Part shown: positions 18,406-27,372 of the stretch, in pieces
Layout: the number at the start of each line of letters is the position of its first letter
How positions within the stretch are numbered: position 1 is the stretch's first letter
Assembly: GCF_018390605.1 (NCBI RefSeq)
Contig: NZ_JAHBGD010000027.1
Location: forward strand, 156,190 to 220,189
Direction: 5' to 3'
Length of the DNA: 64,000 nt
From: Ancylobacter defluvii
GTDB lineage: Bacteria; Pseudomonadota; Alphaproteobacteria; Rhizobiales; Xanthobacteraceae
Program-made: the position numbers and the translations under genes
Notes under the pieces: generated by a model
The model's database searches: none
What the model was told of the DNA's origin: nothing
What the model saw: the letters and a program-made list of their open reading frames with translations, nothing else

Positions 18406-19416
18406 TCAGGGCTTGGGCACGAAACTGGTGTTCTCCCAGAACTTCACATCGGGCTTTGCAGGAATCTTGCCGTTCTGCGCCAGCCAGCCGGCGAGGTAGT
18501 CCATCTGCGCGCTGTGCTTGCGCATGTGGTCGGGCCAGTCCTTCGAGCCGTAATAGGTGAAGCCCTTGATGCCCGCGAGCACGGTGGAGGCCGGCTGGCG
18601 GAAGTAGTGGGCGACGGTCTCGGCAGCATCCTCGGGATGGGCGTTGACGAAATCCGCCCCCTTCATCACCGCGCCTGCGAGCTTGGCGGCGGACGCCGGG
18701 TCCTCCTCCACCAGCTTGCGCGAGATGATCATGATGTCCGGCGCCGACATGGTGCCGAAGCGGGCATACATCTCGGTGTCCTTATCGGTGCCGAGCAGCA
18801 CACCGTCCGGCACCGCCTTCTTCAGCCCGTCGAGGATGGGCTGCCAGATGCAGGCGGCATCGACATCGCCGCGCGCGAGAGCGAGCTGCATCTCGTTCGG
18901 CGGCAGGTTCACATAGGAGATGTCGGACGGCTTGAGGCCCTCCTTGGCGAGCAGGCCCGCCATGGTGATCTCGGCCGAGGTATTGGCGGCGACCTTCTTG
19001 CCCTTCAGGTCGCCGAAGCTCTTCACCCCCGGACGGGCCCAGCAGCCTTCGCTGCCCGGAGAGTCGTCGATGTTGGCGAAGTAGTAGAAGCTGGTGTTGC
19101 CGCGCGCCATCTCGCTGATGACGGTGGTGCGGCCCAGATTGCTGAAGGCGACGGAGCCGGCCGTTAGCGCCCGCACGCGGTCGCTGGAGTTGAGGACGAC
19201 CTGCAGGTTCACGTCGAGGCCGGCTTCGGCGAAATACCCCTTGTCGAGCGCCACTAGCACCGGGACCATGCCGAGCCAGGTGACGGACCCCGCGAAGTCA
19301 AGCTTGGGGCGCTCCTGCGCGGCTGCGCGGCCGGGCTGGGCATGGGCGGCGGCGAGGGCGATCACCAGAGTGATCGCGAGGCGGGAGGTCCATCCGGAAA
19401 AACGCTGTCTCATCAT
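18406..19416 (-). CDS. NMT1/SsuA-type ABC substrate-binding protein
   Basis: 336 residues from the ATG at 19416, seven bases after GGAG. An N-terminal signal peptide (LAITLVIALAAAHAQPGRAAAQ) is followed by the periplasmic-binding fold seen in SsuA/TauA/NMT1 proteins (VALDKGYFAEAGLDVNLQVV, FSNLGRTTVISEMARGN, KSFGDLKGKKVAANTSAEI, ARGDVDAACIWQPILDGL). Ligands in this family include sulfonates, pyrimidine precursors and amines. The neighbouring aminotransferase and FAD amine oxidase suggest an amino compound here (inference). Confidence 0.9.
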   Translation of the reverse strand: MMRQRFSGWTSRLAITLVIALAAAHAQPGRAAAQERPKLDFAGSVTWLGMVPVLVALDKGYFAEAGLDVNLQVVLNSSDRVRALTAGSVAFSNLGRTTVISEMARGNTSFYYFANIDDSPGSEGCWARPGVKSFGDLKGKKVAANTSAEITMAGLLAKEGLKPSDISYVNLPPNEMQLALARGDVDAACIWQPILDGLKKAVPDGVLLGTDKDTEMYARFGTMSAPDIMIISRKLVEEDPASAAKLAGAVMKGADFVNAHPEDAAETVAHYFRQPASTVLAGIKGFTYYGSKDWPDHMRKHSAQMDYLAGWLAQNGKIPAKPDVKFWENTSFVPKP

Positions 19417-19440
19417 GATCACTCTCCTGTCGTGTTGGGG

Positions 19441-20370
19441 TCAGTAGCCGGCGATAGTGTCGACCTCGTTCAGCAGCGGTTGCCCGTCACGGAAACGGCG
19501 GACATTGCCGGTGAAGGTGTCCACGATGGTCTGGAGGCTCGCCGTCGACGAGCAATGCGGCGTGACGTAGAGGTTCGGCACCTCCCAGAGCGGGCTGTCC
19601 GCCGGCAGCGGCTCGGTGGGGAAGGCGTCGATGGTGGCGGCACGCAGCGTGCCCGCCTGCAGGGCGGCGACAAGGTCGGCCTCGACGAGATGGCCGCCCC
19701 GTGCGGCGGAAATCACCACGCCGCCCGCCGGCATCCGCGCGAAGGTGGCGGCCCCGAGGATGCCGCGGGTCTCGTGCGTCAGCGGCAGCAGGTTGACGAG
19801 GATTTCGGTGCGGCCAAGGAAGTCGTCCAGCCCGCCGGCGCCATGGAAGCACGTGACGCTCGGCACCTCGTGCGGCGAGCGCGACCAGGCGGCCGTATCG
19901 TAGCCGATCGCGGCCAGGCGCTCGGCGGCAAGCCGGCCCATCTGGCCCAGCCCCATCACCCCGACGCGGACGTCCGATGCCGAGCGCATGATCTTGTAGG
20001 CCCAGTCGTGGCGCGCCTGGGCGGCGAGGAAATGCGCGAGGTCGCGATGGTGGAACAACGTCCAGGCCAGCACGTAGTCGGCCATGCGCGCCGCGAAGTC
20101 ATGGTCGACCACCCGCACCATACGGATGCCTCTGGGAAAATCGGGGTCGAGCAGATAGTGGTCGATGCCCGCACCGGTCGCCGACATCAGCTTGAGATTG
20201 CGGAACGGCTTCAGGAAGCCGGGCGGCATCCGAAAGACGATGCAGATGTCGATGTCGTCGGGGTTGCCGGCTTCGGGCCATTCGCGGATGTCCTCGTCTG
20301 GCAGCGCGGCGCGAATGCCGTCGATGAGGTCGCGTCCATAGGCATTGTGGAGCCAGGTAAGGATGGCCAT
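19441..20370 (-). CDS. D-isomer-specific 2-hydroxyacid dehydrogenase (GhrA-like)
   Basis: 309 residues. The C-terminal NAD(P)-binding part shows VGVMGLGQMGRLAAERLAAIGYDTAAWSRSP, NLLPLTHETRGILGAATF, ISAARGGHLVEADLVAALQAG and the catalytic His in YVTPHCSS. This fits the glyoxylate/hydroxypyruvate reductase A branch. It would reduce a 2-keto acid to a D-2-hydroxy acid. In this operon the keto acid may come from the aminotransferase or the FAD oxidoreductase, whose stop overlaps this start by one base (TGATG). Confidence 0.9.
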   Translation of the reverse strand: MAILTWLHNAYGRDLIDGIRAALPDEDIREWPEAGNPDDIDICIVFRMPPGFLKPFRNLKLMSATGAGIDHYLLDPDFPRGIRMVRVVDHDFAARMADYVLAWTLFHHRDLAHFLAAQARHDWAYKIMRSASDVRVGVMGLGQMGRLAAERLAAIGYDTAAWSRSPHEVPSVTCFHGAGGLDDFLGRTEILVNLLPLTHETRGILGAATFARMPAGGVVISAARGGHLVEADLVAALQAGTLRAATIDAFPTEPLPADSPLWEVPNLYVTPHCSSTASLQTIVDTFTGNVRRFRDGQPLLNEVDTIAGY

Positions 20371-21710
20371 CAGGGTCGAGGTCCGTTGCTGGAGGAGAGA
20401 GCGGCGTGCGGCCCGTCGGCCTGCCGTCGCTCGATACTGCGGATGGCGACGGCTGCCGCGGCTGCCATCCAGGTGGAGCCGAGCAGCCAGTCACGCGGTC
20501 GGCCGGCGGTTGCGGGAAAGGGAGCATCCTCCGCAAGGGCGCCGAGCGCGCGCTGCGCCAGGGACTGTCCGAGAGCGGTTCCGAGACCGAGCCCGCGCCC
20601 ACTGAGGCCGTAGCCGACGAGCAGGCCGGGCGCCGGCTCGACGAGGCGCGGATACTGGTCGCTGGAAAGATCGACCCAGCCGCTCCACTGCTCGGAGAAG
20701 CCCGGCACGTGGAGCTGCGGGAACAGGGCCCGCAGCCGCGTTAGGCCGGCGTCGGCGTCACCGGCGCCGCTCGCTCCCGAAGGCCCCGACAAGGTGACGA
20801 CCAGCCGACCCTCGCCGGTACGCCGCACCCCGGAGGGCAGCCGGCGGGTGTCGGTCAGCGCGCGGTGGCGCTCCAGCACGCCAGAGAGCGCTTCGGCGGG
20901 CAGCGGCGCGGTGGCGGCCTCATGGACGCGGAACGGCAATAGGCGCCGCTTCATCGGCTTGAACAGTCCAGCGAGCCCGAGGCCCGCCGCGACGATCACC
21001 GTGTCGCAAAGTACCGTGCCCTGTGCGGTCTCGACACTCCAGCCGGTTGAGGCGCGGGTGAGCGCGGTGACCGGGCTCCGCTCATGCACCCTCGCGCCGG
21101 CGTCACGCGCGGCGCGGGCGAGGCCGCGCGTATAGGCGAGCGGGTTAAGCGTCAGCCCGCGCGGCTCGACCAGTGCGGCGAGGTAGCGCCCCCCTCCGAT
21201 GGCCGCCGCCGCACCGGCCGCGTCGAGCAGCGGCAGGCCGATGCCACGCTCCGCCCAGGCGACCTGCCGCGCACGCAGCGCCTTGGCGCCCGAGGGCGCG
21301 TGCGCGGCAAAGACGAGGCCTCCCGCCTCGATGTCACAGGCGATGCCGTGGCGCTCGACCAGCGCGCGGACGCGTTCCGGCGCGGCAGCGGCGGCACGGA
21401 CCAACCGCTCCCCGCACTCGGCGCCGAGCGCCGCCCGGGCGCCGGCAGGCTCGGTGCGCAGATAGGGAACCACCTGGCCGAAGGCGCGGCCGGAGCCGCC
21501 GGAGCCGATCCGCTCGGCTTCGAGCAGGTGCACCACCTTGCCCGCCTGCGCGAGATGAAGCGCCGCACTCGCGCCGGTGATGCCGCCGCCGATCACCGCC
21601 ACATGCGCCCGCGCCGCGCCGATCAGCGGATCGGTCTCGATTGGAGGCTCGCCGCAGCCGGCATAGGCGCGGGGCAGCGTCGAGGCGGAGAAATCGCGAT
21701 GTCCCGGCAT
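20370..21710 (-). CDS. FAD-dependent amine/D-amino-acid oxidoreductase
   Basis: 446 residues. The dinucleotide-binding motif VAVIGGGITGASAALHLAQAGKVVHLLEAERIGSGGSGRAFG is near residue 33 and a C-terminal FAD contact GLLVGYGLSGRGLGLGTALGQ closes the fold. This is the DAO family (DadA, glycine/sarcosine oxidase-like, PuuB-like). The WVDLSSDQYPRLVE segment resembles gamma-glutamylputrescine-oxidase-type enzymes, but the substrate cannot be named. It is one base into the next gene and three bases after the MFS gene, so it is tightly coupled. Confidence 0.87.
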   Translation of the reverse strand: MPGHRDFSASTLPRAYAGCGEPPIETDPLIGAARAHVAVIGGGITGASAALHLAQAGKVVHLLEAERIGSGGSGRAFGQVVPYLRTEPAGARAALGAECGERLVRAAAAAPERVRALVERHGIACDIEAGGLVFAAHAPSGAKALRARQVAWAERGIGLPLLDAAGAAAAIGGGRYLAALVEPRGLTLNPLAYTRGLARAARDAGARVHERSPVTALTRASTGWSVETAQGTVLCDTVIVAAGLGLAGLFKPMKRRLLPFRVHEAATAPLPAEALSGVLERHRALTDTRRLPSGVRRTGEGRLVVTLSGPSGASGAGDADAGLTRLRALFPQLHVPGFSEQWSGWVDLSSDQYPRLVEPAPGLLVGYGLSGRGLGLGTALGQSLAQRALGALAEDAPFPATAGRPRDWLLGSTWMAAAAAVAIRSIERRQADGPHAALSSSNGPRP

Positions 21711-21712
21711 GA

Positions 21713-22966
21713 TCAGCCCTCCACCACCGGCGCCGCGGCCCGTCGGCGCAGCACCGTCTCGAGACGCATCAGAAGCAGCGGCGCCGTCCAGGACGCGGCG
21801 ATGGCGTACCAGGCGACAAGGTCCATGCCCGCAAGCCGTCCATCGGGCCGGATGCTCAGCAGCAGCGGCGCGGTGCCGGCGCCGAGCGCCTGGGCGAGAT
21901 TGGTCACCGCCGCCGCCAGCGACTGGAAGGCGGCGCGCTCGGCTGGCAGCGGCACCCTCGTGGCCGAGCCCTGCGTGATGGAGCTGCGCACAAGCTGCAT
22001 CACCAGCACCATGGCAAGGATGGGAAGCGCGGGGAGCAGCGGCGCGGCGGCGAGAAAGGCGGCGCCGAGCACGACGGTGGTGACCACAGCGGCGCCGGTG
22101 GCTACCGGCAGCGCGCCGATCCGGTCGATGGCTCGCCCTGCCAGCGGCACCACCGCCAGCGCCATCAGCCCGCCGAGCAGATAGACGCCGGAGAGCCCGA
22201 TGGGTCCGAGCGCGGTGTTGCGCATCACGAAGACGGGCAGGTTCGGCGACACCAGCAGCGCCGAGAAGGATGACGCCGCTATGAGAAGGAAGGCGATGAG
22301 GCTGGGCTGCCCGGCCATCAGCCGAAGCACGCCGCGCCAGGCCCGGCTCAGCGGACGCGCCTGCGCTTCGGCCAGATGCTCGCGCCGCGGCCCGATGGCG
22401 ACCACCGTGACGACGGAGATGGCACCGCCCCCGATCGCCAGTACGGCAAGCGCCCAGCGCCAGCCACCGGGCATGGCGGCGAGCAGCGTACCCAGCGGCA
22501 GGCCGACCACCAGCGCCAGTCCGTAGGTGCCGACCAGCCGGCTGATGGCAAAGCCGCGGCGCTCCATCGGCACGACATCGCTGGCGATGGCGACGAGAAG
22601 ACCCCAGAGCGGACCCGCGGCGATGCCTGCCGCCGCCCTCGCGGCCATCAGCGAGGTCATGTCCTGAGCGAGCGCGCCGGCGCCGGTCGCCACGGTGAAC
22701 ACGCAGACGCAGCCAGCCAGCGCCGTGCGGCGATCGAAGCGGTCGAGCACGAAGGAGGCGGCGAAGCCGCCCACGGCGGCAGCGAAGGAATAGGCCGCGC
22801 CGAGATAGCCGAGCGCATCCACCTTGCCGCCGATCTCCGCCACCACGAACGGCCCGAGCGGGAACATGACCGTGGCGTTCAGCGCCACCACGAAGGCGGC
22901 TGCCGCCAGCAGCGTCACGACCGCCCGTTCGGACAGGGAGCGAGGAGGGAGGAGAGCACGGGTCAT
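21713..22966 (-). CDS. MFS transporter
   Basis: 417 residues with twelve predicted membrane segments and the loop 2-3 motif ASFVLDRFDRRTALAG. It resembles drug:H+ antiporter-1 members such as AraJ/CynX-like proteins (FPLGPFVVAEIGGKVDALGYLGAAYSFAAAVGGF). It could import the pathway substrate or export a product. It lies second in the operon, 21 bases after the aminotransferase stop and 2 bases before the oxidoreductase start. Confidence 0.87.
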   Translation of the reverse strand: MTRALLPPRSLSERAVVTLLAAAAFVVALNATVMFPLGPFVVAEIGGKVDALGYLGAAYSFAAAVGGFAASFVLDRFDRRTALAGCVCVFTVATGAGALAQDMTSLMAARAAAGIAAGPLWGLLVAIASDVVPMERRGFAISRLVGTYGLALVVGLPLGTLLAAMPGGWRWALAVLAIGGGAISVVTVVAIGPRREHLAEAQARPLSRAWRGVLRLMAGQPSLIAFLLIAASSFSALLVSPNLPVFVMRNTALGPIGLSGVYLLGGLMALAVVPLAGRAIDRIGALPVATGAAVVTTVVLGAAFLAAAPLLPALPILAMVLVMQLVRSSITQGSATRVPLPAERAAFQSLAAAVTNLAQALGAGTAPLLLSIRPDGRLAGMDLVAWYAIAASWTAPLLLMRLETVLRRRAAAPVVEG

Positions 22967-22987
22967 TGCGGGTGCGCCTGCCGGTGC

Positions 22988-24223
22988 CTAGCCGAGAGCC
23001 TGCGCCGAGGCGGCCGTTTCCAGCGCCGCGCAGGCCACGCCGATGCGAGCGATCGCAGCGTCGAGCTTCTCGTCGGAGGCGGCGTAGGACAGGCGGACGT
23101 AGCCGGGGCAGCCGAAGGCCGAGCCATGCACCAGCCCGACGCCCGCGGCGTCCAGAAGATACAGCGCAACATCCTCGTCGGTGGTGATGCGCTGCCCGTC
23201 CGGCGCCCGGCTACCGAGCAGGGCCTCGCAGGAGGCGAAGAGATAGAAGGCACCCTCGGGCACGCGGCAGGTCAGGCCTTCGATCGCGTTGAGCCCGGCC
23301 GCCACCCTGTCGCGTCGGCGCGCGAAGGCCGCGACATGGCCGGCGATGAAGTCCTGCGGCCCGTCGAGCGCCGCCACCGCCGCCGCCTGGCTGATGGAGC
23401 AGGCGTTGGTGGTGGAATGCGACTGGATCGCCGACATCGCCCGGATCAGCGGCTTCGGGCCGCCGGCATAGCCGATGCGCCAGCCGGTCATGCAATATGT
23501 CTTGGAAACGCCGTTCATGGTGAGCGTGCGCGACCGCAGCCGCGGCTCCACGGCGGCGATGGTGGTGAAGCGGAAGTCGCCATAGGTCAGATGCTCATAG
23601 ATGTCGTCGGTGAGTATCCAGACCTGCGGATGGCACAGCAGCACCTCGGCGAGCGCGGCAAGCTCCTCGCGCCTGTAGGCAGCGCCGGATGGGTTGGACG
23701 GCGAGTTCAGGATCACCCAGCGGGTCCGCTCGGTGATGGCGGCGTCGAGGTCGGCGGGGTCGAGGCGGAAGCCCTTCTCCGGCGCGCAGGGCACGATCAC
23801 CGGCGTGGCCTCGGCAAGCAGCACCATCTCGGGATAGGACACCCAGTAGGGCGCGGGGATGATCACCTCGTCCCCCGCCGACAGACTGGCCATCAGCGCG
23901 TTGTAGACCACCTGCTTGCCGCCGCTGCCGACGATGATCTCGTCCGGCTTGTAGGCGAGCCCGTTCTCGCGCTCGAACTTGCGGGCAATGGCGGCGCGCA
24001 GGGCTGGCGTGCCGTTGACCGCAGTGTATTTGGTGTCGCCGCGGTCGATGGCGTCTTTCGCGGCCTGCTTGATGTGTTCCGGCGTGTCGAAGTCCGGCTC
24101 GCCCGCGACCAGGCTCAGAACGCTGCGCCCCTGCGCGGCCAACTCGGCGACGCGGCCATTGAGCATCACGGTTGGGGACGGCTTGACGCGGGCGAGGCGT
24201 TCGGCGATTTGGAACATGTTCAT
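22988..24223 (-). CDS. PLP-dependent class I aminotransferase
   Basis: 411 residues from the ATG at 24223; a start at 24259 would put the operator inside the gene. It is of the aspartate/prephenate-type AAT-I family: SLVAGEPDFDTPEHIKQAAKDAIDRGDTKYTAVNG, VGSGGKQVVYNAL, NSPSNPSGA (Asn contact), TDDIYEHL, the PLP lysine in NGVSKTYCMTGWRIGY, and a C-terminal VRLSYA arginine. First gene of the minus-strand operon running to 16704, repressed or induced through the LacI-type operator at 24243-24256 (inference). The amino donor is not deducible. Confidence 0.92.
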   Translation of the reverse strand: MNMFQIAERLARVKPSPTVMLNGRVAELAAQGRSVLSLVAGEPDFDTPEHIKQAAKDAIDRGDTKYTAVNGTPALRAAIARKFERENGLAYKPDEIIVGSGGKQVVYNALMASLSAGDEVIIPAPYWVSYPEMVLLAEATPVIVPCAPEKGFRLDPADLDAAITERTRWVILNSPSNPSGAAYRREELAALAEVLLCHPQVWILTDDIYEHLTYGDFRFTTIAAVEPRLRSRTLTMNGVSKTYCMTGWRIGYAGGPKPLIRAMSAIQSHSTTNACSISQAAAVAALDGPQDFIAGHVAAFARRRDRVAAGLNAIEGLTCRVPEGAFYLFASCEALLGSRAPDGQRITTDEDVALYLLDAAGVGLVHGSAFGCPGYVRLSYAASDEKLDAAIARIGVACAALETAASAQALG

Positions 24224-24242
24224 CGATTCCCATTTGATGATA

Positions 24243-24256
24243 TGTAAATGCTTACA
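24243..24256. promoter_or_regulatory. LacI-family operator
   Basis: TGTAAATGCTTACA has 5-bp perfect arms around ATGC and closely resembles the TGTAAGCGCTTACA-type sites bound by LacI-family repressors. It lies 20 bases before the aminotransferase start and 132 bases before the divergent lacI-type gene. It can therefore control the operon and possibly the regulator. Confidence 0.8.
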
Positions 24257-24387
24257 CAACAGGAATATTAGTCAATGAACCGGTTCCAAATTATCTGCGC
24301 AAATGTCGCCCAACTGCTGCCTCGAAAGGCGAAATCGCGCCTCAAATCCCGGCAGGCGGTACTGCGGCGCGGCAGCGAGGGGCGGTC

Positions 24388-25425
24388 ATGGCGGTGATCA
24401 AGAAGGCGACGATCCGCGATGTGGCGGCAAAAGCGGGGGTGGCGCTGGGCACCGTCTCGCGCGTGCTCAACGACCATCCATCGGTTACACCGCAGGCGCG
24501 GCGGGCCGTGCGCGAGGCGATCGAGGCGCTCGGCTATGAGCGCGACGCGGTCGCCGGCAGCCTGCGCAATGCCCGCACCCGCATGGTGGCCTGTGCGATA
24601 CGCGATTTCGACATCCCCGCCTTCGCCAGCTATGTGAAGGCGGCCGAGGCGGTGTTCCGCGAGGCGGGCTACACGCTGCTGCTCGCCAGCACGTCGAACG
24701 AGAAGGACGTCGAACTCTCCCTTCTGCGCAGCTTCGCGCAGCGTCGCGTTGAGGGCGTGATGATGACGATGAGCGACGAGGCGGACGTAGAACTCGCACA
24801 GGGCATTGCCTCGGCGTCCATGCCCATCGTGCTGATCGACCGGGAGATGATGACCAATGTCGACCGCGTCATGGCCGACCATGAGGACGGTGCCGATCAG
24901 GCGACCTCACATCTGCTCGCACTCGGTCACCGCCGCATCGGAATGATCGTTGGCGATCCCGCCGCCTATCCCTCGCGTAGTCGCATTGCCGGCTACAGGC
25001 GCACGCATGATCGTCATGGCGTGCAGGTCGAAGAACGTCTGATCCGCAACCACGTGCTGTCCAACGAGGTCGCCTTCCGCGAGACCACGACGCTGCTTTC
25101 CGGCGACAACCGCCCTACTGCGCTGTTCGTCGCGGCCGTGGACATGCTTCCAGGAACACTGCGCGCGATTCGCGCGGCCCAAATGGTGCCGGGCAGGGAT
25201 ATCGGCATCGTGGCGGGCAGCGACTCGGACCTCGCCGAACTCGGATCGCCACCGATCTCGGCACTGTCGTGGGACCGGGGTGAAATGGGGCGTCACGCAG
25301 CGGAAATGTTGATCGAGCGTATTCGAGATAAGAAGCCTCGTCCTGCCCGCTGCGTCCGCCTGCCGGTGGCACTGATTGTACGAGATAGCGCCGGTCGGTC
25401 TAATGCGGATCAGGCCCTTAAATAA
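24388..25425 (+). CDS. LacI-family transcriptional regulator
   Basis: 345 residues; ATG at 24388 after GAGGGGC. The N-terminal helix-turn-helix and hinge are plain (KKATIRDVAAKAGVALGTVSRVLNDHPSVTPQARRAVREAIEALGYERDAVAGSLRNARTRM). A periplasmic-binding-like effector domain follows (MPIVLIDREM, HLLALGHRRIGMIVG). It is divergent from the seven-gene aminotransferase operon with a LacI-type operator between them, so it very probably regulates that operon. Confidence 0.95.
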   Translation: MAVIKKATIRDVAAKAGVALGTVSRVLNDHPSVTPQARRAVREAIEALGYERDAVAGSLRNARTRMVACAIRDFDIPAFASYVKAAEAVFREAGYTLLLASTSNEKDVELSLLRSFAQRRVEGVMMTMSDEADVELAQGIASASMPIVLIDREMMTNVDRVMADHEDGADQATSHLLALGHRRIGMIVGDPAAYPSRSRIAGYRRTHDRHGVQVEERLIRNHVLSNEVAFRETTTLLSGDNRPTALFVAAVDMLPGTLRAIRAAQMVPGRDIGIVAGSDSDLAELGSPPISALSWDRGEMGRHAAEMLIERIRDKKPRPARCVRLPVALIVRDSAGRSNADQALK

Positions 25426-25456
25426 CGGGATAATTATACTAGAGCCCCAGCCCCCC

Positions 25457-25815
25457 CTATGCCGGCCAAGATTTCCACTCGATCCCGCCGCTGCCGCGCA
25501 TGACGCCCGAGAGGTGACGGCCGATCTGCTTGTCGAGCACCGGCTGCCAGGGCACGAGCTGGAAGCCGAGCCCGTCCTCCAGCATGGCGAAGCGGCCGGA
25601 AACCAGCTGAAGCTGGCGTGTCACAATGCCGGAGACATACTCGCCGCGACTGGAGGGCTGGTAGGTCAAACCGGTCGTTTTGGCGAGGTCGGCGGCAACG
25701 CGCTCCACCTCGCGGCGCTGAAGGCGGTTGATGAGATCGGGCACCTCGATGCCGCCGCTGGGCCGCCGTGTGGCTAGCCCCATGTCGACGAGCGTGTTCC
25801 GCCGCTGGTCGAGGG
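25457..25815 (-). pseudogene. Relaxase C-terminal fragment (DUF3363)
   Basis: The reading frame from about 25815 (LALDQRRNTLVDMGLATRRPSGG) to 25457 matches the end of VirD2-like relaxase/mobilisation nucleases with a DUF3363 domain (YQPSSRGEYVSGIVTRQLQLVSGRFAMLEDGLGFQLVPWQPVLDKQIG, SGVMRGSGGIEW). The N-terminal relaxase domain with its tyrosine and histidine triad is absent, and the sequence changes abruptly at about 25815 where the hydrolase gene's leader begins. In intact elements this gene commonly neighbours traG, which here lies 25 kb away. Confidence 0.8.
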
Positions 25816-25891
25816 CGAGGCATGGAACCCGTCGCCAAAGATGGGGCGGATTCGATCGCTCTTCTCTCGCCCGAACGAAGACGGAGGAAGC

Positions 25892-26881
25892 ATGAAGACT
25901 CTATCGACGACAATCTGCCGTGCGGCAGTGATAAGCTTGGCCCTTGCCACAGCAACGGGGCCAGCCCTAGCTCAGTCCGTGCCGGAGAAGGCGAATTTCG
26001 ATCCCGCCAAGGTGGTCGCTGGCATCGCGATCACGCAGCAGGAATGCGCGGCGTTGGAGCAGAAGAATACCGCAATCTGGGTTCAAGCTGGCGGTGCTTC
26101 TGTCTGTATGCGCTATTTCGCGGCCGGCCTTGCATTCGCGCCCGGACCGAATCCCGTCGCCATGGTCTGGCTGAACGGCGATGTGCTTGGGCCGAAGGGC
26201 AACAATGCCGACAAGAGGCAGAGCGGCTTCGGACCGCGCGAGATGGTGGCGCTCGAACAGCGACTCTCGAGCGAGTTCGGCGTGCCTGCGATCTTTCTCG
26301 CCCGTCCCGGCACCTATGGCAGCGCCGGCAAGCATTTCACGATGCGCGGCAGGCCGGTCGAGGCGGCACTGGTCGATGCCGCGCTCGACGGGCTTAAGGA
26401 GCGATACGGCATCGGCGCGTTTGCGCTCGGCGGCCACAGCGGCGGCGGAACGCTGGTGGCTGAGATGCTCGCGCGGCGCCAAGATCTTCGTTGTGCCGTG
26501 ATTTCATCCGGGGCCTCAGCCTATCGCGCCTATCTGGAAGCCCGTGGCCTGCTGAAGCCGAGTGAGAGGCTAACGCGCTTCGATCCCTATGACGCGCTCG
26601 ACAAGATCCCAGCCGATCCGCAGCGCCGCATCTTTGTCATCGGCGACCCGCGCGAGACCAATGTGCCCTTCTCTGCGCAGAGACTTTATTTCGAGGGGCT
26701 GACGGCGCGGGGTCATGCCGCCTGGCTCATCCCGCTCCAACGGGCGAGCGACACTCGCCATCACGATCTCGTTGACTTTGGGGAGCTGGCAGACGGCATG
26801 TGCGCTGCCGGCAAGAGCACGAAGGCGATCATCGCGGCGCTGCAGGCACTGCCTGAGCCCCCGCCGCGCCTCTCTAACTAG
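25892..26881 (+). CDS. Secreted alpha/beta-hydrolase-like protein
   Basis: 329 residues from the ATG at 25892, after GGAGGAAGC. A signal peptide (MKTLSTTICRAAVISLALATATGPALAQ) is followed by an alpha/beta-hydrolase-like domain. It has a nucleophile elbow in ALGGHSGGGTLVAEML, an upstream HG-like region with a paired Cys segment (QQECAALEQ, GASVCMRYF), a candidate acidic residue in IFVIGDPRETNVPF and a histidine in RHHDLVDF. The substrate is unknown. It could be an esterase or peptidase in the periplasm. It starts exactly where the relaxase remnant is broken, so it may have arrived by recombination. Confidence 0.75.
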   Translation: MKTLSTTICRAAVISLALATATGPALAQSVPEKANFDPAKVVAGIAITQQECAALEQKNTAIWVQAGGASVCMRYFAAGLAFAPGPNPVAMVWLNGDVLGPKGNNADKRQSGFGPREMVALEQRLSSEFGVPAIFLARPGTYGSAGKHFTMRGRPVEAALVDAALDGLKERYGIGAFALGGHSGGGTLVAEMLARRQDLRCAVISSGASAYRAYLEARGLLKPSERLTRFDPYDALDKIPADPQRRIFVIGDPRETNVPFSAQRLYFEGLTARGHAAWLIPLQRASDTRHHDLVDFGELADGMCAAGKSTKAIIAALQALPEPPPRLSN

Positions 26882-27111
26882 TGCAGCAGCCGGACGGTAT
26901 CCTGCGCACTCTGCTCGCTACCTTGCTGCTGCTCGCTCTTGCCGGCGGCGTGCATTCCGAGCCGTGGCAGAGCGTCGATCCTGATGATATCTCCGTTCGC
27001 CGGCCAACGCCATTCATGGGAAAGGCCTTCCGCGGGAAAAAGGTGGCCGGTCTGCTGCCGCCGAATCAAGGCTGGCGCTTCGCGCCACCGCTCACGCGGC
27101 TACGGCCTTGA
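26881..27111 (+). CDS. Short putative secreted protein, probably truncated
   Basis: The GTG at 26881 shares a base with the hydrolase stop. The 76 codons begin with a signal-like stretch (LRTLLATLLLLALAGGVHS) and go on with EPWQSVDPDDISVRRPTPFMGKAF. No family is recognised. The end overlaps the tail of a minus-strand fragment (27066-27305), so both genes may have been cut at one junction near 27110-27140. Confidence 0.4.
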   Translation: MQQPDGILRTLLATLLLLALAGGVHSEPWQSVDPDDISVRRPTPFMGKAFRGKKVAGLLPPNQGWRFAPPLTRLRP

Positions 27112-27305
27112 CCCTGCCGTAGCGGACCGGCATGGGCTTCCGCGAGCGCGTTGTAGATGCGCTGCCACTTGGTAATCTCGCCGGGGTCGACCATCTTGCA
27201 GGCGGCAATCAGCATCACAATTTCTTGGCCACGCAAGCCTTCCTCGGTATCGCCAAGTGCGCCGGCGATGGCTTCTAGCTGTGCCTGGGAAAAAAGCTGT
27301 GTCAT
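27066..27305 (-). pseudogene. TIGR02391-like protein, N-terminal fragment
   Basis: From the ATG at 27305 the first ~55 residues (TQLFSQAQLEAIAGALGDTEEGLRGQEIVMLIAACKMVDPGEITKWQRIYNALAEA) resemble the conserved N-terminus of TIGR02391 (Ymh-type) proteins, which often sit in defence islands. After this the sequence loses similarity and stops at 27066, about 200 residues short of a full protein. It is divergent from the HEPN gene at 27373. Confidence 0.6.
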
Positions 27306-27372
27306 CAGCAATCCATATCAACGGGCAGCTCGGTAATCACCTGCCCGCGTGCGCTGTGAAAGTGGAACCTGG

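Noticed and set aside
22376..24247. 623-codon plus-strand frame opposite the MFS and aminotransferase genes
   Set aside because: Gly/Arg/His-rich antisense shadow with no recognisable domain.
25376..25777. Plus-strand open frame across the relaxase tail
   Set aside because: Opposite a clear DUF3363 match; the plus frame has no family similarity.
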